DNA of 64,000 nucleotides, taken from the NCBI RefSeq assembly GCF_024347575.1, contig NZ_AP025504.1, forward strand, positions 1,317,363 to 1,381,362, given 5' to 3'. Position numbers and translations under genes: made by a program. Below the pieces are notes generated by a model. The model did not search any database and was not told the origin of the DNA. It was given only the letters and a program-made list of their open reading frames with translations. This DNA is from Vibrio pelagius (GTDB taxonomy: Bacteria > Pseudomonadota > Gammaproteobacteria > Enterobacterales > Vibrionaceae). Of the stretch, positions 46,186 through 56,075 are shown one piece after another (positions within the stretch are counted from its first letter, which is position 1; the number at the start of each line of letters is the position of its first letter).

Positions 46186-46434
46186 TCAAAGCAAGATAGA
46201 AGCTTCAAGTACATGGTGCGCTTCGCCGATAAGATCAGGCATATCGGTCATGATCTTTTTCAACTTATCGTCAATAGACTCAGCTTCACTCAATGCCTGG
46301 AAGTTACGGATCGCTTGTGTAGGTTGCTGTGCGACGTAACCTTTTAGCGTATCAAGCTCAATCTTGTTCGCATTTTCAACCTTAGTCAGCGCCACTGTAA
46401 TGGCGTCTACGCTTAACTCTTTATTTTTTAACAT
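46186..46434 (-). CDS. Small helical protein of unknown function
   Basis: An 82-aa protein without signal peptide or membrane segment, rich in helix-forming residues (LTKVENANKIELDTLKGYVA, then LKKIMTDMPDLIGEAHHVLE). The ribosome binding site is weak (AATAACAAAA). Codon use and composition look genuine, but I do not recognise the family. It could be a small regulatory or adaptor protein; this is speculation. Confidence 0.5.
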   Translation of the reverse strand: MLKNKELSVDAITVALTKVENANKIELDTLKGYVAQQPTQAIRNFQALSEAESIDDKLKKIMTDMPDLIGEAHHVLEASILL

Positions 46435-46690
46435 TTTTGTTATTACGACATTGCTTTTGATGCGCGAACACTAACACAAGGTTCAAACCGGTAGATTGAT
46501 TGAGATTATGAAATGCGGCTACAAAGCGGAAATCTGCCAATGTTGCGAGTGTAGTCTTATGTCAATCTGAGGTTAGGATAAAGGCTGTTCTCCGCTGAGA
46601 TGTGTCTATAAATCAAGAGTAAACCCGGTAAGGCATTGATTTGTAGTTACTTATCATATTAAATCGTTGACACGGCATTAGTTACGGGGG

Positions 46691-48580
46691 TCAAAGTGGC
46701 CAAATAAGCAATAATAGAGGAACCGAGATGGCGATAACTAAGAGCTCTAACGGTAGTCCCAACTTCCAGTAATCGCCAAACTTGAACCCACCTGGACCGA
46801 GGATTAGGGTGTTGTTTTGGTGACCGATTGGTGTCAAAAATGCACAAGATGCTCCAATCGCGACAGCCATTAAAAATGAATCAGGACTGACATTCAACGC
46901 TGTTGCGGCTCCAATCGCAATTGGACACATTACTGCGGCAGTAGCAGCGTTGTTCATTAGATCAGACAGAAACATCGTCACGATCAAGATTAGAACCAAT
47001 GTAACGACAGCGTTTCCTTGAGCGATCGTGTCTAGTAAAAAACGAGCGATGATATCCGCCATACCAGAGGTCTGTATTGTAGTGGCAATTGGGATTAGTG
47101 ACGCGAGAAGTACGATGACAGACCAATCGATGGCATCGTACACCTTTCTGAGCGCAATCGTTTTAAGCGCCAATGAGGCGACGACACCGATTGAGAATGC
47201 GACTGTAGCGGGCAATAAACCAATTGCTGCGACTACAATCGAAATCAACATAATTGTACTAGATATCAGCGCATTACGTTTGTTGGGTAATCGCAGGTCT
47301 CTGTGTGCTAAAGGAACACATCCGTAATCAGAAGCAAAAGCCATTACAGACTCTTGATTGCCTTGTAAAAGAAGTAGGTCCCCAGATAAGATGGATTGAG
47401 CTCTGAGGCGATGTGTCTTTTTGTGTCCTTCACGAGATAACGCAAGTAAATTAACCCCATATTTAGCTTGTAGCTCTAAATCGCCAACACGTCTGTTACA
47501 AAGTACAGATGATGGTTTCACAACCAACTCAAACAAACTAACTTCATCTTGTTCACTGTCTGATTTGTCACTATCAGGTTCATTGGTCTCGTTATCATTG
47601 TCATCACTAGATGTTTTAGATGTCGTCTTTTGAACAGAATTAGTGAGAACTTCTTCGCCATGTTCCTGTTTGTTTTCAAATTCGTGCAACAGTTTGAGCC
47701 CTAAAACTGATAGAAGCTCGTTTAACGAATCAGCTTCGGCCTCAACAATTAAAATATCATCTGACAGTACTCTTCTTCCTGGGTTAGGTGCGATAATTTT
47801 TACTTGGTTACGAACTATGCCCGTAACTTGCGCATCTATGTCTTTGATGAGTTCTTTGATCTCTCTTATGGTCAAACGAACCACTTTACTTGTTGACCCT
47901 ACATGTAACTCAGTCAAGTAGGCACCTGATTCAAATCCATCAGATTCAGCCTTAGCTCTTGCAGGAACAAGACGCCAACCAATTGCCGCGACAAATAAAA
48001 TTCCAGCGAACGCGACAGAAATCCCGATAGGTGAAAAATCGAACATTGAAAAACTGCCGATCCCGACTTCCTCTCTAAAACCGGCAACGATCAAATTTGG
48101 TGGTGTGCCGATCAAAGTAGTCATTCCTCCGAGAATCGTACCAAAGGCGAGAGGCATTAATACTTGGCCTGGGGACATCTGTAGCTTTTGTGACAACTGA
48201 ATCGCGACCGGCATTAACAAAGCCATCGCGCCGACATTGTTCATAAAACCAGACAAAAAAGCACCTAGGCCCATCAAAACAAAAATACTGACGGTTCTAC
48301 CTGCATTCTCAGGCAAGATATTACGTGCAAGTATGTCTACCGCCCCGGAGTTTTGTAAGCTTTGACTCAATATTAATATACACGCAACGGTCACAACAGC
48401 AGGGTGTCCAAAACCAAGAAAAGCTTGGTCAGGAGCAACCAACCCGAAAATAACAGCGGCTGTTAGTCCTGCAAATGCGACCATGTCGTGACGCCAAGAG
48501 CTGAACAAGAACATAGCAACAATGGCCGTGAGAATTAGGGTTAAAATATATTGGTCATTGTTCATCCATGAACTAAACAT
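46691..48580 (-). CDS. SLC13-type permease with two TrkA-C domains
   Basis: A 629-aa inner-membrane transporter of the CitMHS/SLC13 (SAC1-like) group. Two membrane halves (residues 10-205 and about 440-629) flank a cytoplasmic region with two TrkA-C domains. The motif GMTTLIGTPPNLIVAGF near residue 150 and the matching GASCAFLTPIGHQNNTLI near 595 are substrate-site loops. An acidic linker at about residues 310-345, rich in D, E, S and N, separates the TrkA-C domains. Transport of an anion such as sulfate or a dicarboxylate is likely. AAGGAATCCAG precedes the ATG. Confidence 0.87.
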   Translation of the reverse strand: MFSSWMNNDQYILTLILTAIVAMFLFSSWRHDMVAFAGLTAAVIFGLVAPDQAFLGFGHPAVVTVACILILSQSLQNSGAVDILARNILPENAGRTVSIFVLMGLGAFLSGFMNNVGAMALLMPVAIQLSQKLQMSPGQVLMPLAFGTILGGMTTLIGTPPNLIVAGFREEVGIGSFSMFDFSPIGISVAFAGILFVAAIGWRLVPARAKAESDGFESGAYLTELHVGSTSKVVRLTIREIKELIKDIDAQVTGIVRNQVKIIAPNPGRRVLSDDILIVEAEADSLNELLSVLGLKLLHEFENKQEHGEEVLTNSVQKTTSKTSSDDNDNETNEPDSDKSDSEQDEVSLFELVVKPSSVLCNRRVGDLELQAKYGVNLLALSREGHKKTHRLRAQSILSGDLLLLQGNQESVMAFASDYGCVPLAHRDLRLPNKRNALISSTIMLISIVVAAIGLLPATVAFSIGVVASLALKTIALRKVYDAIDWSVIVLLASLIPIATTIQTSGMADIIARFLLDTIAQGNAVVTLVLILIVTMFLSDLMNNAATAAVMCPIAIGAATALNVSPDSFLMAVAIGASCAFLTPIGHQNNTLILGPGGFKFGDYWKLGLPLELLVIAISVPLLLLIWPL

Positions 48581-48876
48581 CTGGATTCCTTATACGAGTT
48601 ATCAGAGACGGGTAATCGTTCCACCCATATTGAGAAATAGTAGTGTAATACTAGATTGGTCAACAAATTCCGGATGTTATTTATTGGTCTTTTTGGCAAT
48701 AATTGTCGACAGCCCATCATTTGCTTTATGAGGCCGTTATCTATTTTATTTAGTCATCCATTAAGCAATGGTTGTATGACTTCATGGGCAAAAATAATTG
48801 GCTTCCAGACACACAAAAACACGCACTAAAGCGTTTCATTACAAACAGTTAAATTGGGATTTTACTTACAAAGAAT

Positions 48877-48951
<75 letters not shown>

Positions 48952-48990
48952 TTATCGTCTTATTGAGAAAGACTAAGCAGGAGTAAGAGT

Positions 48991-49065
<75 letters not shown>

Positions 49066-49592
49066 ACATCGTCTTAACGAGAATGATAATGCCACATCTG
49101 ACTGAAAACGAAACCTTTTTTTCCCAATTTTTATGTTAAGTGGTCGCATAATCACCGTTACGCTTTGTTTTTGTCCGTTATGATCTAGTGTGTACACAAT
49201 TTAGCAAGTAATACCCATTCGAGTCTGTGTTGAAAAAGAGATCAGAAAAGGCTTGAAAACAAGAGGTTCTTATTCGCAAGAGAGTTTTGGTAGTAGTGGT
49301 TTTTCAACTCGCAATTTCAACGCAGTTATCAATCATTGTTACAAACTTGGGTGAGCAACTCTTTACTACACTGTAATAGTCTCTCATTTGTTATTAGGGT
49401 TTTATTTGGATTGGTTCAGCAAACTATATGGCATTGATATAATTGGTCACCATTTCAGAAGGGGGCTTTGTATAATGTGATTTTTATACTGAGAAAAAGC
49501 ATAAAAATGAGTGACTAGTGCTACCAAATTGCTCGTCAATTCGACCCACGTTTGTTACATTTGCACCATATTTATTCACCTCGATAACGTTC
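49066..49592. other. Intergenic region before the ThrE-like gene
   Basis: No gene is seen. A perfect TATAAT lies at 49471-49476 and an AT hairpin (ATTTTTAT with its inverse) near 49482-49508, just before the coding region. The tRNA promoter should lie at its left end. Confidence 0.4.
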
Positions 49593-50756
49593 ATGCCTTC
49601 CCAGTATCGAATTAACAAAATTGTTGAAATCGGCGACACTCTACATCGCAGTGGCTGTGCTCCTTATAAACTTGAAAAGTACACACAACACTACGCCCAA
49701 AAACATGGTGTTGATGTGATGATCCAAGCGACACCAACGGCAATTAACTACCAGTTTCCTGATGATAATAATGCGGTTATTTTGAAGCGTCTTAAACCTG
49801 CTTCAATTAACTTGAGCCTGTTAGCGAACACCATCATTCGTATTAACCAACCGAGCAGCGAACCCGTTCCAGAACCCGTAGGCTATTCGAAGTTTGTCAC
49901 AGCTCTAGCGAACATGGGGATTCCGCCCGCGTACTTAATGTTAGTCGGCAGTACTTTGGAAGCCGTGGGCTTTTCTGTTCTGTTAGGCTTGATGGTGTGG
50001 TTGTGTCAGCAAATTTGTCATGGGCGACGCGCCATTGCTGTCGAGTTCATTGCTGCGTTAATTACCGGTATTTTTGTTGCCTTCCTCGCCAGCACTGGAC
50101 TGCCGATTCCTGTATGGGCTTTGTGTATTGCTTCGATTGTTCTGTTTGTACCGGGATTGTCGATCGCTAACTCATTAGAGTGTTTAGCGTTCAACGATTT
50201 GGTCTCGGGGACGAGTTTATTAGGGCAGAGCGCGTTAACCTTGATCAAGCTTTTCGTCGGTATTGTCATGGGGTTAAATATTGGTGAGGCATTATGGGGC
50301 CAAGCGGTGTCGATCTCATACATCAACGAAGTGCCCACATGGATGCACATATCCGGTCTGGTGTTAATCTCAGTGTCCATTGGTGTGATGTTCAACGCTC
50401 GACCAAAAGATATTCTGCTGGGTTTGCCTGTCGCAGTACTTGGAATGTGGGGACCATTCTACCTAGGCTTCGATAGTGGTTGGGTTGTTGGCACTTGGGT
50501 GACGACCGTATTGATCACTCTATATGGTACTTGGATTGCCAAAAAGATGGAGCTCACCGGTTCAATCTATATTGTCCAAGGTATCATCATTCTGGTTCCG
50601 GGCAGTCGTGTATTGGTAAGTGCTAGCCAATCGGTCTTTGAGCAGTCCATATTGCCAATTCCGAGCATTGGTTTGTCAGCGCTATTTATGTTCTCGGCTA
50701 TTGTCGCGGGGCAGATCACCGCCTATTCAATCTACTCCCCAAAAGTGGAAAGATAA
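49593..50756 (+). CDS. ThrE-like threonine/serine exporter family protein
   Basis: A 387-aa inner-membrane protein. The N-terminal soluble ThrE domain at residues 1-110 begins YRINKIVEIGDTLHRSGCAP. About ten hydrophobic segments follow from 110 to 385, including the C-terminal ThrE-2-like part (VQGIIILVPGSRVLVSASQS). ThrE proteins export threonine and serine. The start at 49593 (MPSQYR) is chosen because the 25 upstream residues do not match the family; its ribosome binding site is weak. It is fused from two domains that are separate genes in some bacteria. Confidence 0.8.
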   Translation: MPSQYRINKIVEIGDTLHRSGCAPYKLEKYTQHYAQKHGVDVMIQATPTAINYQFPDDNNAVILKRLKPASINLSLLANTIIRINQPSSEPVPEPVGYSKFVTALANMGIPPAYLMLVGSTLEAVGFSVLLGLMVWLCQQICHGRRAIAVEFIAALITGIFVAFLASTGLPIPVWALCIASIVLFVPGLSIANSLECLAFNDLVSGTSLLGQSALTLIKLFVGIVMGLNIGEALWGQAVSISYINEVPTWMHISGLVLISVSIGVMFNARPKDILLGLPVAVLGMWGPFYLGFDSGWVVGTWVTTVLITLYGTWIAKKMELTGSIYIVQGIIILVPGSRVLVSASQSVFEQSILPIPSIGLSALFMFSAIVAGQITAYSIYSPKVER

Positions 50757-50826
50757 GTATCAAAACTCATGGTGCCTGTTTTATACGGGCATTCATGTTT
50801 TAATTTTGTCGTTTTTGAATGAGTGT

Positions 50827-51858
50827 TTACGATGTTCTTGCAGCAATATCATGAGGCGGCATGCCGAAAGTCTTCTTGAACGCGTTAGTGAAATTGGATG
50901 GATGCTGATAGCCTGCTTCGTATGCGGCTTCGGTAATTGATACGAGTCCTCTTTCCAGGTGTTGACGCGCGATTTCAAGTCGTCTGAAGCGGATGTATCC
51001 GTTGATCGTCATGTTGTAAGACTGCTTGAACCGTCTTTGGATATTAGAAACACTCATTGAGAACTTTTTCGCTAGAGTCTCTAAGCTGAGCTCTTGATCC
51101 AAATGAATTTCAATATAGCTGATCATCGCCTCAATACGCTCATCGTTACTTCTGTTTCGTATTGCACTTGAGCTGTTTGCCAAGCCTAATTTCTCTGGAC
51201 GGTTTTGACAAACTTGGCAGCAGGATAGGGGAAGTTGTGAAAGTGAACTTGCCAACAATTGTTGTGTTAAGGCTTCTATATGCAGCTTCTGGTGGAAATC
51301 ATCTGGTGTAGAACTTGTGGTTAATGTTTGGGCAAGTTGGAAGATCTGCTCTGTGATTTCTAGAGGGTAGTTTGCCGTATGCGATTTAATAAATTCGCGA
51401 CTAGTGCAGTCTTCATTCATTCGAGCTTCAAGCCATTGTGGTTTTACTAAGATATTGATCTTATTCAGATGATTATTGGCGACCATGGCACGGCGGAAAT
51501 TCGCAGGTTTAGCGAGATTTACCACAACACCTTGCGGTTTTTCTGATGCGTCAAGGCTGAACTCCAGATCATCATAACCAAACGATAATTTGCCCTCCAA
51601 GAGTATCGTGATCAAGACAGCGGCATGCGCCGTTGAGACGATTTTAGTATCCACGAGCTCTACACAACGCCCTCCATGAACAAAGATCTGGTCATTGTAT
51701 TGATAAGAAAGAAAGGTCCCTTCAGCAAGTGAAGTCTGCTTAGGTTGGCCCTGTGTGACAATAATCTGCTTTTCTGTTTGCTCTAATTTTTTTGTCAACG
51801 TGACTTTGCCAATTCTAGCTCGTTTTGAAACTACTTCACCCATTTGACTTTTCCTCAT
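50827..51858 (-). CDS. AraC-family siderophore-type regulator (PchR-like)
   Basis: A regulator of about 343 aa. The C-terminal helix-turn-helix pair at residues 245-343 contains LSLETLAKKFSMSVSNIQRR and TEAAYEAGYQHPSNFTNAF. The N-terminal part would sense the ligand, and a CCQVC motif sits in the linker, as in some PchR/DesR-type regulators. The start is uncertain: the frame from 51939 runs through a Fur box, so I prefer 51858 (MRKSQMGEV) or 51843. It is divergent from a TonB receptor, the usual arrangement for activation of a siderophore receptor by its own ligand. Confidence 0.82.
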   Translation of the reverse strand: MRKSQMGEVVSKRARIGKVTLTKKLEQTEKQIIVTQGQPKQTSLAEGTFLSYQYNDQIFVHGGRCVELVDTKIVSTAHAAVLITILLEGKLSFGYDDLEFSLDASEKPQGVVVNLAKPANFRRAMVANNHLNKINILVKPQWLEARMNEDCTSREFIKSHTANYPLEITEQIFQLAQTLTTSSTPDDFHQKLHIEALTQQLLASSLSQLPLSCCQVCQNRPEKLGLANSSSAIRNRSNDERIEAMISYIEIHLDQELSLETLAKKFSMSVSNIQRRFKQSYNMTINGYIRFRRLEIARQHLERGLVSITEAAYEAGYQHPSNFTNAFKKTFGMPPHDIAARTS

Positions 51859-51922
51859 AACACCTATGCGATTTTGCATAAGTGAATCGTCTGTCCATTT
51901 ATAAACTCGCCTCATATTATAC

Positions 51923-51940
51923 ATGAGAATTATTATCATT
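51923..51940. promoter_or_regulatory. Fur box between the AraC regulator and the TonB receptor
   Basis: ATGAGAATTATTATCATT is a close Fur match in a short divergent promoter region. It lies 20 bases before the receptor ATG, so it probably controls both genes. Confidence 0.8.
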
Positions 51941-51960
51941 TATATCTAGGAAAAGAATTT

Positions 51961-53967
51961 ATGGAAAGCCCAATCCATTTGACCATTAAGCGATCAACAT
52001 TATGTCTCGCAATCGGCGCGGCTATCGCTAGCCCTGCTTTTGCCGAAGATTCAACATCACACTTTGAAGAGGTGGTTGTGTGGGGAACTAAGGTGTCGAG
52101 TAACTCCGAGTCTATGGTGTCTGAAGACATGTCACTCAAACAGGCGGACCATATGTCTGACCTACTGCGTGATATTCCTGGTGTTGATGTTGGGGGCACG
52201 CACTCTGTTAATCAACGAATAACGATACGTAGTTTAAGCGAAACGGACCTCGATATTCGTTTAGATGGTGCGTCTCAACATGCGAATATGTTCCACCATA
52301 TCGGTAACCTCACTCTGAACCCAGATATTCTAAAGTCTGCTGACATTCAGGTGGGTAACAATTCAGTGACGCAAAATGGACTGGGTGGTGCGGTTTACTT
52401 TGAAACGAAAGATGCTAAGGACTTGCTTCGTTACGATGAAACCTTTGGCGCTCGCGTTTATGGTGGCTATGCGACAAATGACAGCCAACAAGGTTCATTA
52501 ACGGTTTATGGCACCCCAACGGATACCATTGATCTGATGTTGTATGGCAACTTTGTAACACGTGATGACTTCGAAGACGGAGACGGCAACAAGACCTTTG
52601 GCGCGGCAGGTGATGTCTATAACATTCTAGGTAAAATCGGCTATGAGCCGAGTGATCTACATCGTTTTGAATTAGCTTATGATCTTTATAGAGATAGTGG
52701 CGACTATAGCCCGCGTCCTGACATGTCTGGTGGTGCAAACGAAGGCTTGTCGAGCGATAAGCTCATCCCAACGGAATATGATCGTGACACGGTCACGTTG
52801 GGCTACGAGTTGCGCGGCGACACGCATCAAGCTGACGTAACACTCTATAACACGATGACAGAGATCGTTCGTGATGAATCCGTTATGGCTCCAGCATGGC
52901 CTGGCAACCGTCAATCGAAAAACAAAGCAAAAAACCAGAACTTTGGTTTGACTGCAAAAATTCAATCTGACTTTAGTATCGCAAGCTTCGCCAATACAGT
53001 GACTTATGGTTTTGATTACATGGATAAGACGTCAAGCTCTTACTACGGAAGCCGTAAATTCATGGATGAGTCTGCTATTTCCACGGCGCTGTTTGCAGAA
53101 GACCAATTTTATTTCACAGACAATTTCTCTGTAACAGCGGGTCTACGTTTTGATGATTATAAACGTAAAGCAGAAACCGGTACTGATAATTTTGATGATG
53201 TGACATGGGCGTTGGCAACCGAATGGGGCGTAACACAAGACTGGACCGTATTCGCAAGTGCACGTTCACTGTTTAAAGGCCCAGAGCTGTTAGAGAGCTT
53301 TATCGCTTACCAAGATGTGGCGTATCTCGCTGATGATATTAAAGCTGAAACTGGCCTGAACACGCAGGGTGGCGTTCGATTCAGCAAATACATCGAAGAT
53401 CACTTCTTGGGTGCTAATGTGACGGTATTCCAAACCGATATCGATGACTATATTGCGGAGGCATATCAAGGTGCTACTTCGTCCTACTTAATCTACAACT
53501 TGGGCGATGTTGAAATTAAAGGTTTCGAAGCGAGCGTTTCTTATAGTTACGATATGTTCAATAGTAAGCTTTCTTACTCGCGTTCAGATACGAAAAACAA
53601 AGAGACAGGTGGCTATGTACCGGGTGGTAATGGCCGAAGCATTGATATGGGTGACAGCATAGCGCTAACGTTGGATTACCAAGCGGATTCCTTAGAGACA
53701 ATCTTCGGTTGGACGTCGATCCTTGTTAAGGATGAAACAAACGTGGCTGATGGTGCGCCAATCAAAGAAGGTTATGATGTTCACAACCTTTATGCTCAAT
53801 GGGTGCCAAATAGTGTTGAGGGTTTATCGGTTACGTTCGGTATAGATAATGTGTTCGATGAACTCTACACCTCTCATGCGTCACGTTCAGGTACAGCTCG
53901 TGGTTTTGTACTAGACGATTACGAACCGGGTCGTAACTACAAACTGTCTGCCGCGTACCAGTTCTAA
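51961..53967 (+). CDS. TonB-dependent receptor, third iron module
   Basis: A 668-aa outer-membrane receptor. Residues 1-28 are a signal peptide ending in SPAFA. The TonB box region is EEVVVWGT near residue 35. The plug at 40-160 includes LLRDIPGVDVGGTHSVNQRI, and the barrel ends in KLSAAYQF. The ATG at 51961 follows TAGGAAAAG. A divergent PchR-like regulator and the Fur box point to a siderophore ligand, possibly a xenosiderophore such as ferrioxamine; that ligand is inference. No ABC genes accompany it, so inner-membrane transport must use another system. Confidence 0.87.
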   Translation: MESPIHLTIKRSTLCLAIGAAIASPAFAEDSTSHFEEVVVWGTKVSSNSESMVSEDMSLKQADHMSDLLRDIPGVDVGGTHSVNQRITIRSLSETDLDIRLDGASQHANMFHHIGNLTLNPDILKSADIQVGNNSVTQNGLGGAVYFETKDAKDLLRYDETFGARVYGGYATNDSQQGSLTVYGTPTDTIDLMLYGNFVTRDDFEDGDGNKTFGAAGDVYNILGKIGYEPSDLHRFELAYDLYRDSGDYSPRPDMSGGANEGLSSDKLIPTEYDRDTVTLGYELRGDTHQADVTLYNTMTEIVRDESVMAPAWPGNRQSKNKAKNQNFGLTAKIQSDFSIASFANTVTYGFDYMDKTSSSYYGSRKFMDESAISTALFAEDQFYFTDNFSVTAGLRFDDYKRKAETGTDNFDDVTWALATEWGVTQDWTVFASARSLFKGPELLESFIAYQDVAYLADDIKAETGLNTQGGVRFSKYIEDHFLGANVTVFQTDIDDYIAEAYQGATSSYLIYNLGDVEIKGFEASVSYSYDMFNSKLSYSRSDTKNKETGGYVPGGNGRSIDMGDSIALTLDYQADSLETIFGWTSILVKDETNVADGAPIKEGYDVHNLYAQWVPNSVEGLSVTFGIDNVFDELYTSHASRSGTARGFVLDDYEPGRNYKLSAAYQF

Positions 53968-54121
53968 CGGCGTAGGGTTTTGAAACAGTGCGACCAAAAC
54001 GAGTCGCGCATAATCAGAAGGATACATGCAAGCAGGTTAACGTTCACTCAATATGATTTATCTCCATAGGAATCACTATTGAGTTGGCTTGGGCGCTAAA
54101 CGAACGCTAATTTTATTGTGG

Positions 54122-54162
54122 CAAAATGGCCTCGGGCAATCAGCTTGAGGTCATTTTTTTTA
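54122..54162. terminator. Terminator between receptor and amino acid transporter genes
   Basis: AAATGGCCTC pairs with GAGGTCATTT around a 13-base loop and is followed by a T-run on the plus strand. On the minus strand an A-rich flank gives a shorter T-run, so it may serve both convergent units. Confidence 0.75.
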
Positions 54163-55110
54163 CCGATTGAGATAAGCTCGAGAGCGTATTTCTATCCAAT
54201 TAAACAGGCGAGATAAGGCGAAGCACAAGGCGAAGTAAACTGCGCCAACGATCAGCCATATCTCAAAGATAAGCCCCGATGAATTAGCCATCTCTGTGCC
54301 TACAAATGTCATCTCTTGAATAGAAATCAACGAGACAATAGAGGTGTCTTTGACTAGAGATATTGCCTGCCCTGCCAAAGGCGGGGTAATCGCTGTGAGT
54401 ACTTGTGGTCCAATCACAAAACGGTATTTAGAAAAGCTAGATAGTCCTAGTGAATCCGCTGCTTCCCATTGCCCTTTTGGAACACTTTCCAAACCAGCAC
54501 GAATCACCTCTGCAATGTAAGCAGAAGACAGCAAGCCAATACAGATAACGCCAGAAGCTAGATTCTCCCATAGGCTAGCAGGGCCGAATAGGAAACTCTG
54601 CAGACCGTTAATCTCTCCGTTATGCTCACGCAATAGAGTCTCAAGCCCAAGCAAAGGGATGAGTTGATTAGAGATAAAAAAGTAGAAGATGAACACAAAC
54701 ACCAAGGGTGGAACATTACGAACCAGTTGAATGAACAACAATGCAGGCGTTCGAAACACGGTTATGGATGAGTGACGTGCAACACCGAGCACAATGCCCA
54801 CAGAGAGTGCTAATACCATACTCCATAGACTCAAGCGTAATGTCGCGATTAAGCCCTGAAAGAAATACGGAATACTTCCTTCAGATGGTGGAATGAAGAT
54901 GAGATTAAACGCATCTTCCCAGCGCCAGTGATAATTGATGCCAACCGAAGAACGATAATACAGCCAACCAGAAAAAAGGCCGACAAGGAGAAGTAGCACC
55001 CCATCGAGAAGAGTAAGGCGTTGGTACCAAGCTTTGCTTTGGGGGCTAGGTTTGGTTGTTATGAGAGTGCTTGTATCCGTCACTGATAACCTATGTGTAG
55101 ATTCATACAT
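54160..55110 (-). CDS. Polar amino acid ABC transporter permease (last gene)
   Basis: A 316-aa inner-membrane permease of the His/Glu/Gln/Arg family. A hydrophilic start is followed by six hydrophobic segments. The ATPase-contact EAA loop is AADSLGLSSFSKYRFVIGPQ near residue 225, and LIQLVRNVPPLVFVFIFYF near 130 is the HisM-like motif. It would pair with the permease at 56076. It lies 143 bases after the binding-protein gene; a CCAGTTAACTGG palindrome at 55175-55186 lies in that gap. Confidence 0.86.
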   Translation of the reverse strand: MYESTHRLSVTDTSTLITTKPSPQSKAWYQRLTLLDGVLLLLVGLFSGWLYYRSSVGINYHWRWEDAFNLIFIPPSEGSIPYFFQGLIATLRLSLWSMVLALSVGIVLGVARHSSITVFRTPALLFIQLVRNVPPLVFVFIFYFFISNQLIPLLGLETLLREHNGEINGLQSFLFGPASLWENLASGVICIGLLSSAYIAEVIRAGLESVPKGQWEAADSLGLSSFSKYRFVIGPQVLTAITPPLAGQAISLVKDTSIVSLISIQEMTFVGTEMANSSGLIFEIWLIVGAVYFALCFALSRLFNWIEIRSRAYLNR

Positions 55111-55253
55111 AATAATTTTCGTTTCAAAGTAGGCTCATAGAACCCACTTTGAAACTCAATTATAAAGCGGCCAGCCAGTTAACTGGCCACTGTGTTTGTC
55201 TTTTTAGAGCTTAGAGCTTAGAACTGAGAGCTTACTCAGAGCGTTGATTCTGA

Positions 55254-56063
55254 TTACTGACCTTGAGCAATCTGATCTTGCCAGTCTAGAGTCGAGAACC
55301 AGTACTCGTAACGCTCTTGTAGCCAGCCATCTTCAGTACGTGCTTGAATCCATTTGTTGAAGAACTCTGCTTTGTCAGTTTCACCTAGGCGTACCGCAAA
55401 GGCTTCATTACCTTTTGATAAGCGCTCTGTGAACGGAATGAACAGAGTATCTGAGTTTTTAATGCTCTCGTGCTCAGGTTTAGGGCTCGAAGCAATCACA
55501 GCATGTGCGTTACCGTTAAGAACCTCTTGGAATGCTTGAGCATCGTCGTCAAACTGTAGAACTTTTGCTTTCGGGAAGGTTTCACGAGCAACTTGGACGG
55601 TGAATGCGCCGCGGCGAGCAGCTATTTTCACGCGACGAGAGTCGAAGTCAGAGATTTCAGTGAAACCTTTCGCCAGTTCTTTGTTCGCTGCAAGCTGAAC
55701 GCCAGAGTGAGAATAAGGTTCGGTGAAAAGAACACTCTTAGCACGAGCTTCAGTGATCGACATACCACCGATAATCACATCAAATTTCTTAGAAAGTAGA
55801 GAAGGAATAATGCCGTCCCAAGCTGTTGGAACAAACTCTACTTTCCAGCCTGAATCTTCTGCTAGGCGTTTCGCAACATCAATCTCAAAACCAACAAGGT
55901 CGCCTTGCTTGTTACGCATTGCCCAAGGAACAAAGGTAGACATACCAACACGCAGCGAACCACGTTCGTTAATCTTGTCTAGATTAGGTGTTTCAGAGGC
56001 CAAAGTCGGTAAGCTGACGGCTAACGCTAAAAGCGCAGTGATGGCAGATTTAAATAGCTTCAT
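55254..56063 (-). CDS. Polar amino acid ABC transporter binding protein
   Basis: A 269-aa periplasmic family 3 solute-binding protein. Residues 1-22 are a signal peptide ending in TLAS. The early segment RGSLRVGMSTFVPWAMRNKQ, then GFEIDVAKRLAED, contains the usual ligand contacts. VIIGGMSITEARAKSVLFTE near residue 97 is the family signature, in which the Arg binds the amino acid carboxylate. It is the third gene of the four-gene cluster. Which amino acid it binds is unknown. Confidence 0.87.
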   Translation of the reverse strand: MKLFKSAITALLALAVSLPTLASETPNLDKINERGSLRVGMSTFVPWAMRNKQGDLVGFEIDVAKRLAEDSGWKVEFVPTAWDGIIPSLLSKKFDVIIGGMSITEARAKSVLFTEPYSHSGVQLAANKELAKGFTEISDFDSRRVKIAARRGAFTVQVARETFPKAKVLQFDDDAQAFQEVLNGNAHAVIASSPKPEHESIKNSDTLFIPFTERLSKGNEAFAVRLGETDKAEFFNKWIQARTEDGWLQERYEYWFSTLDWQDQIAQGQ

Positions 56064-56075
56064 GCTGATATTTCC

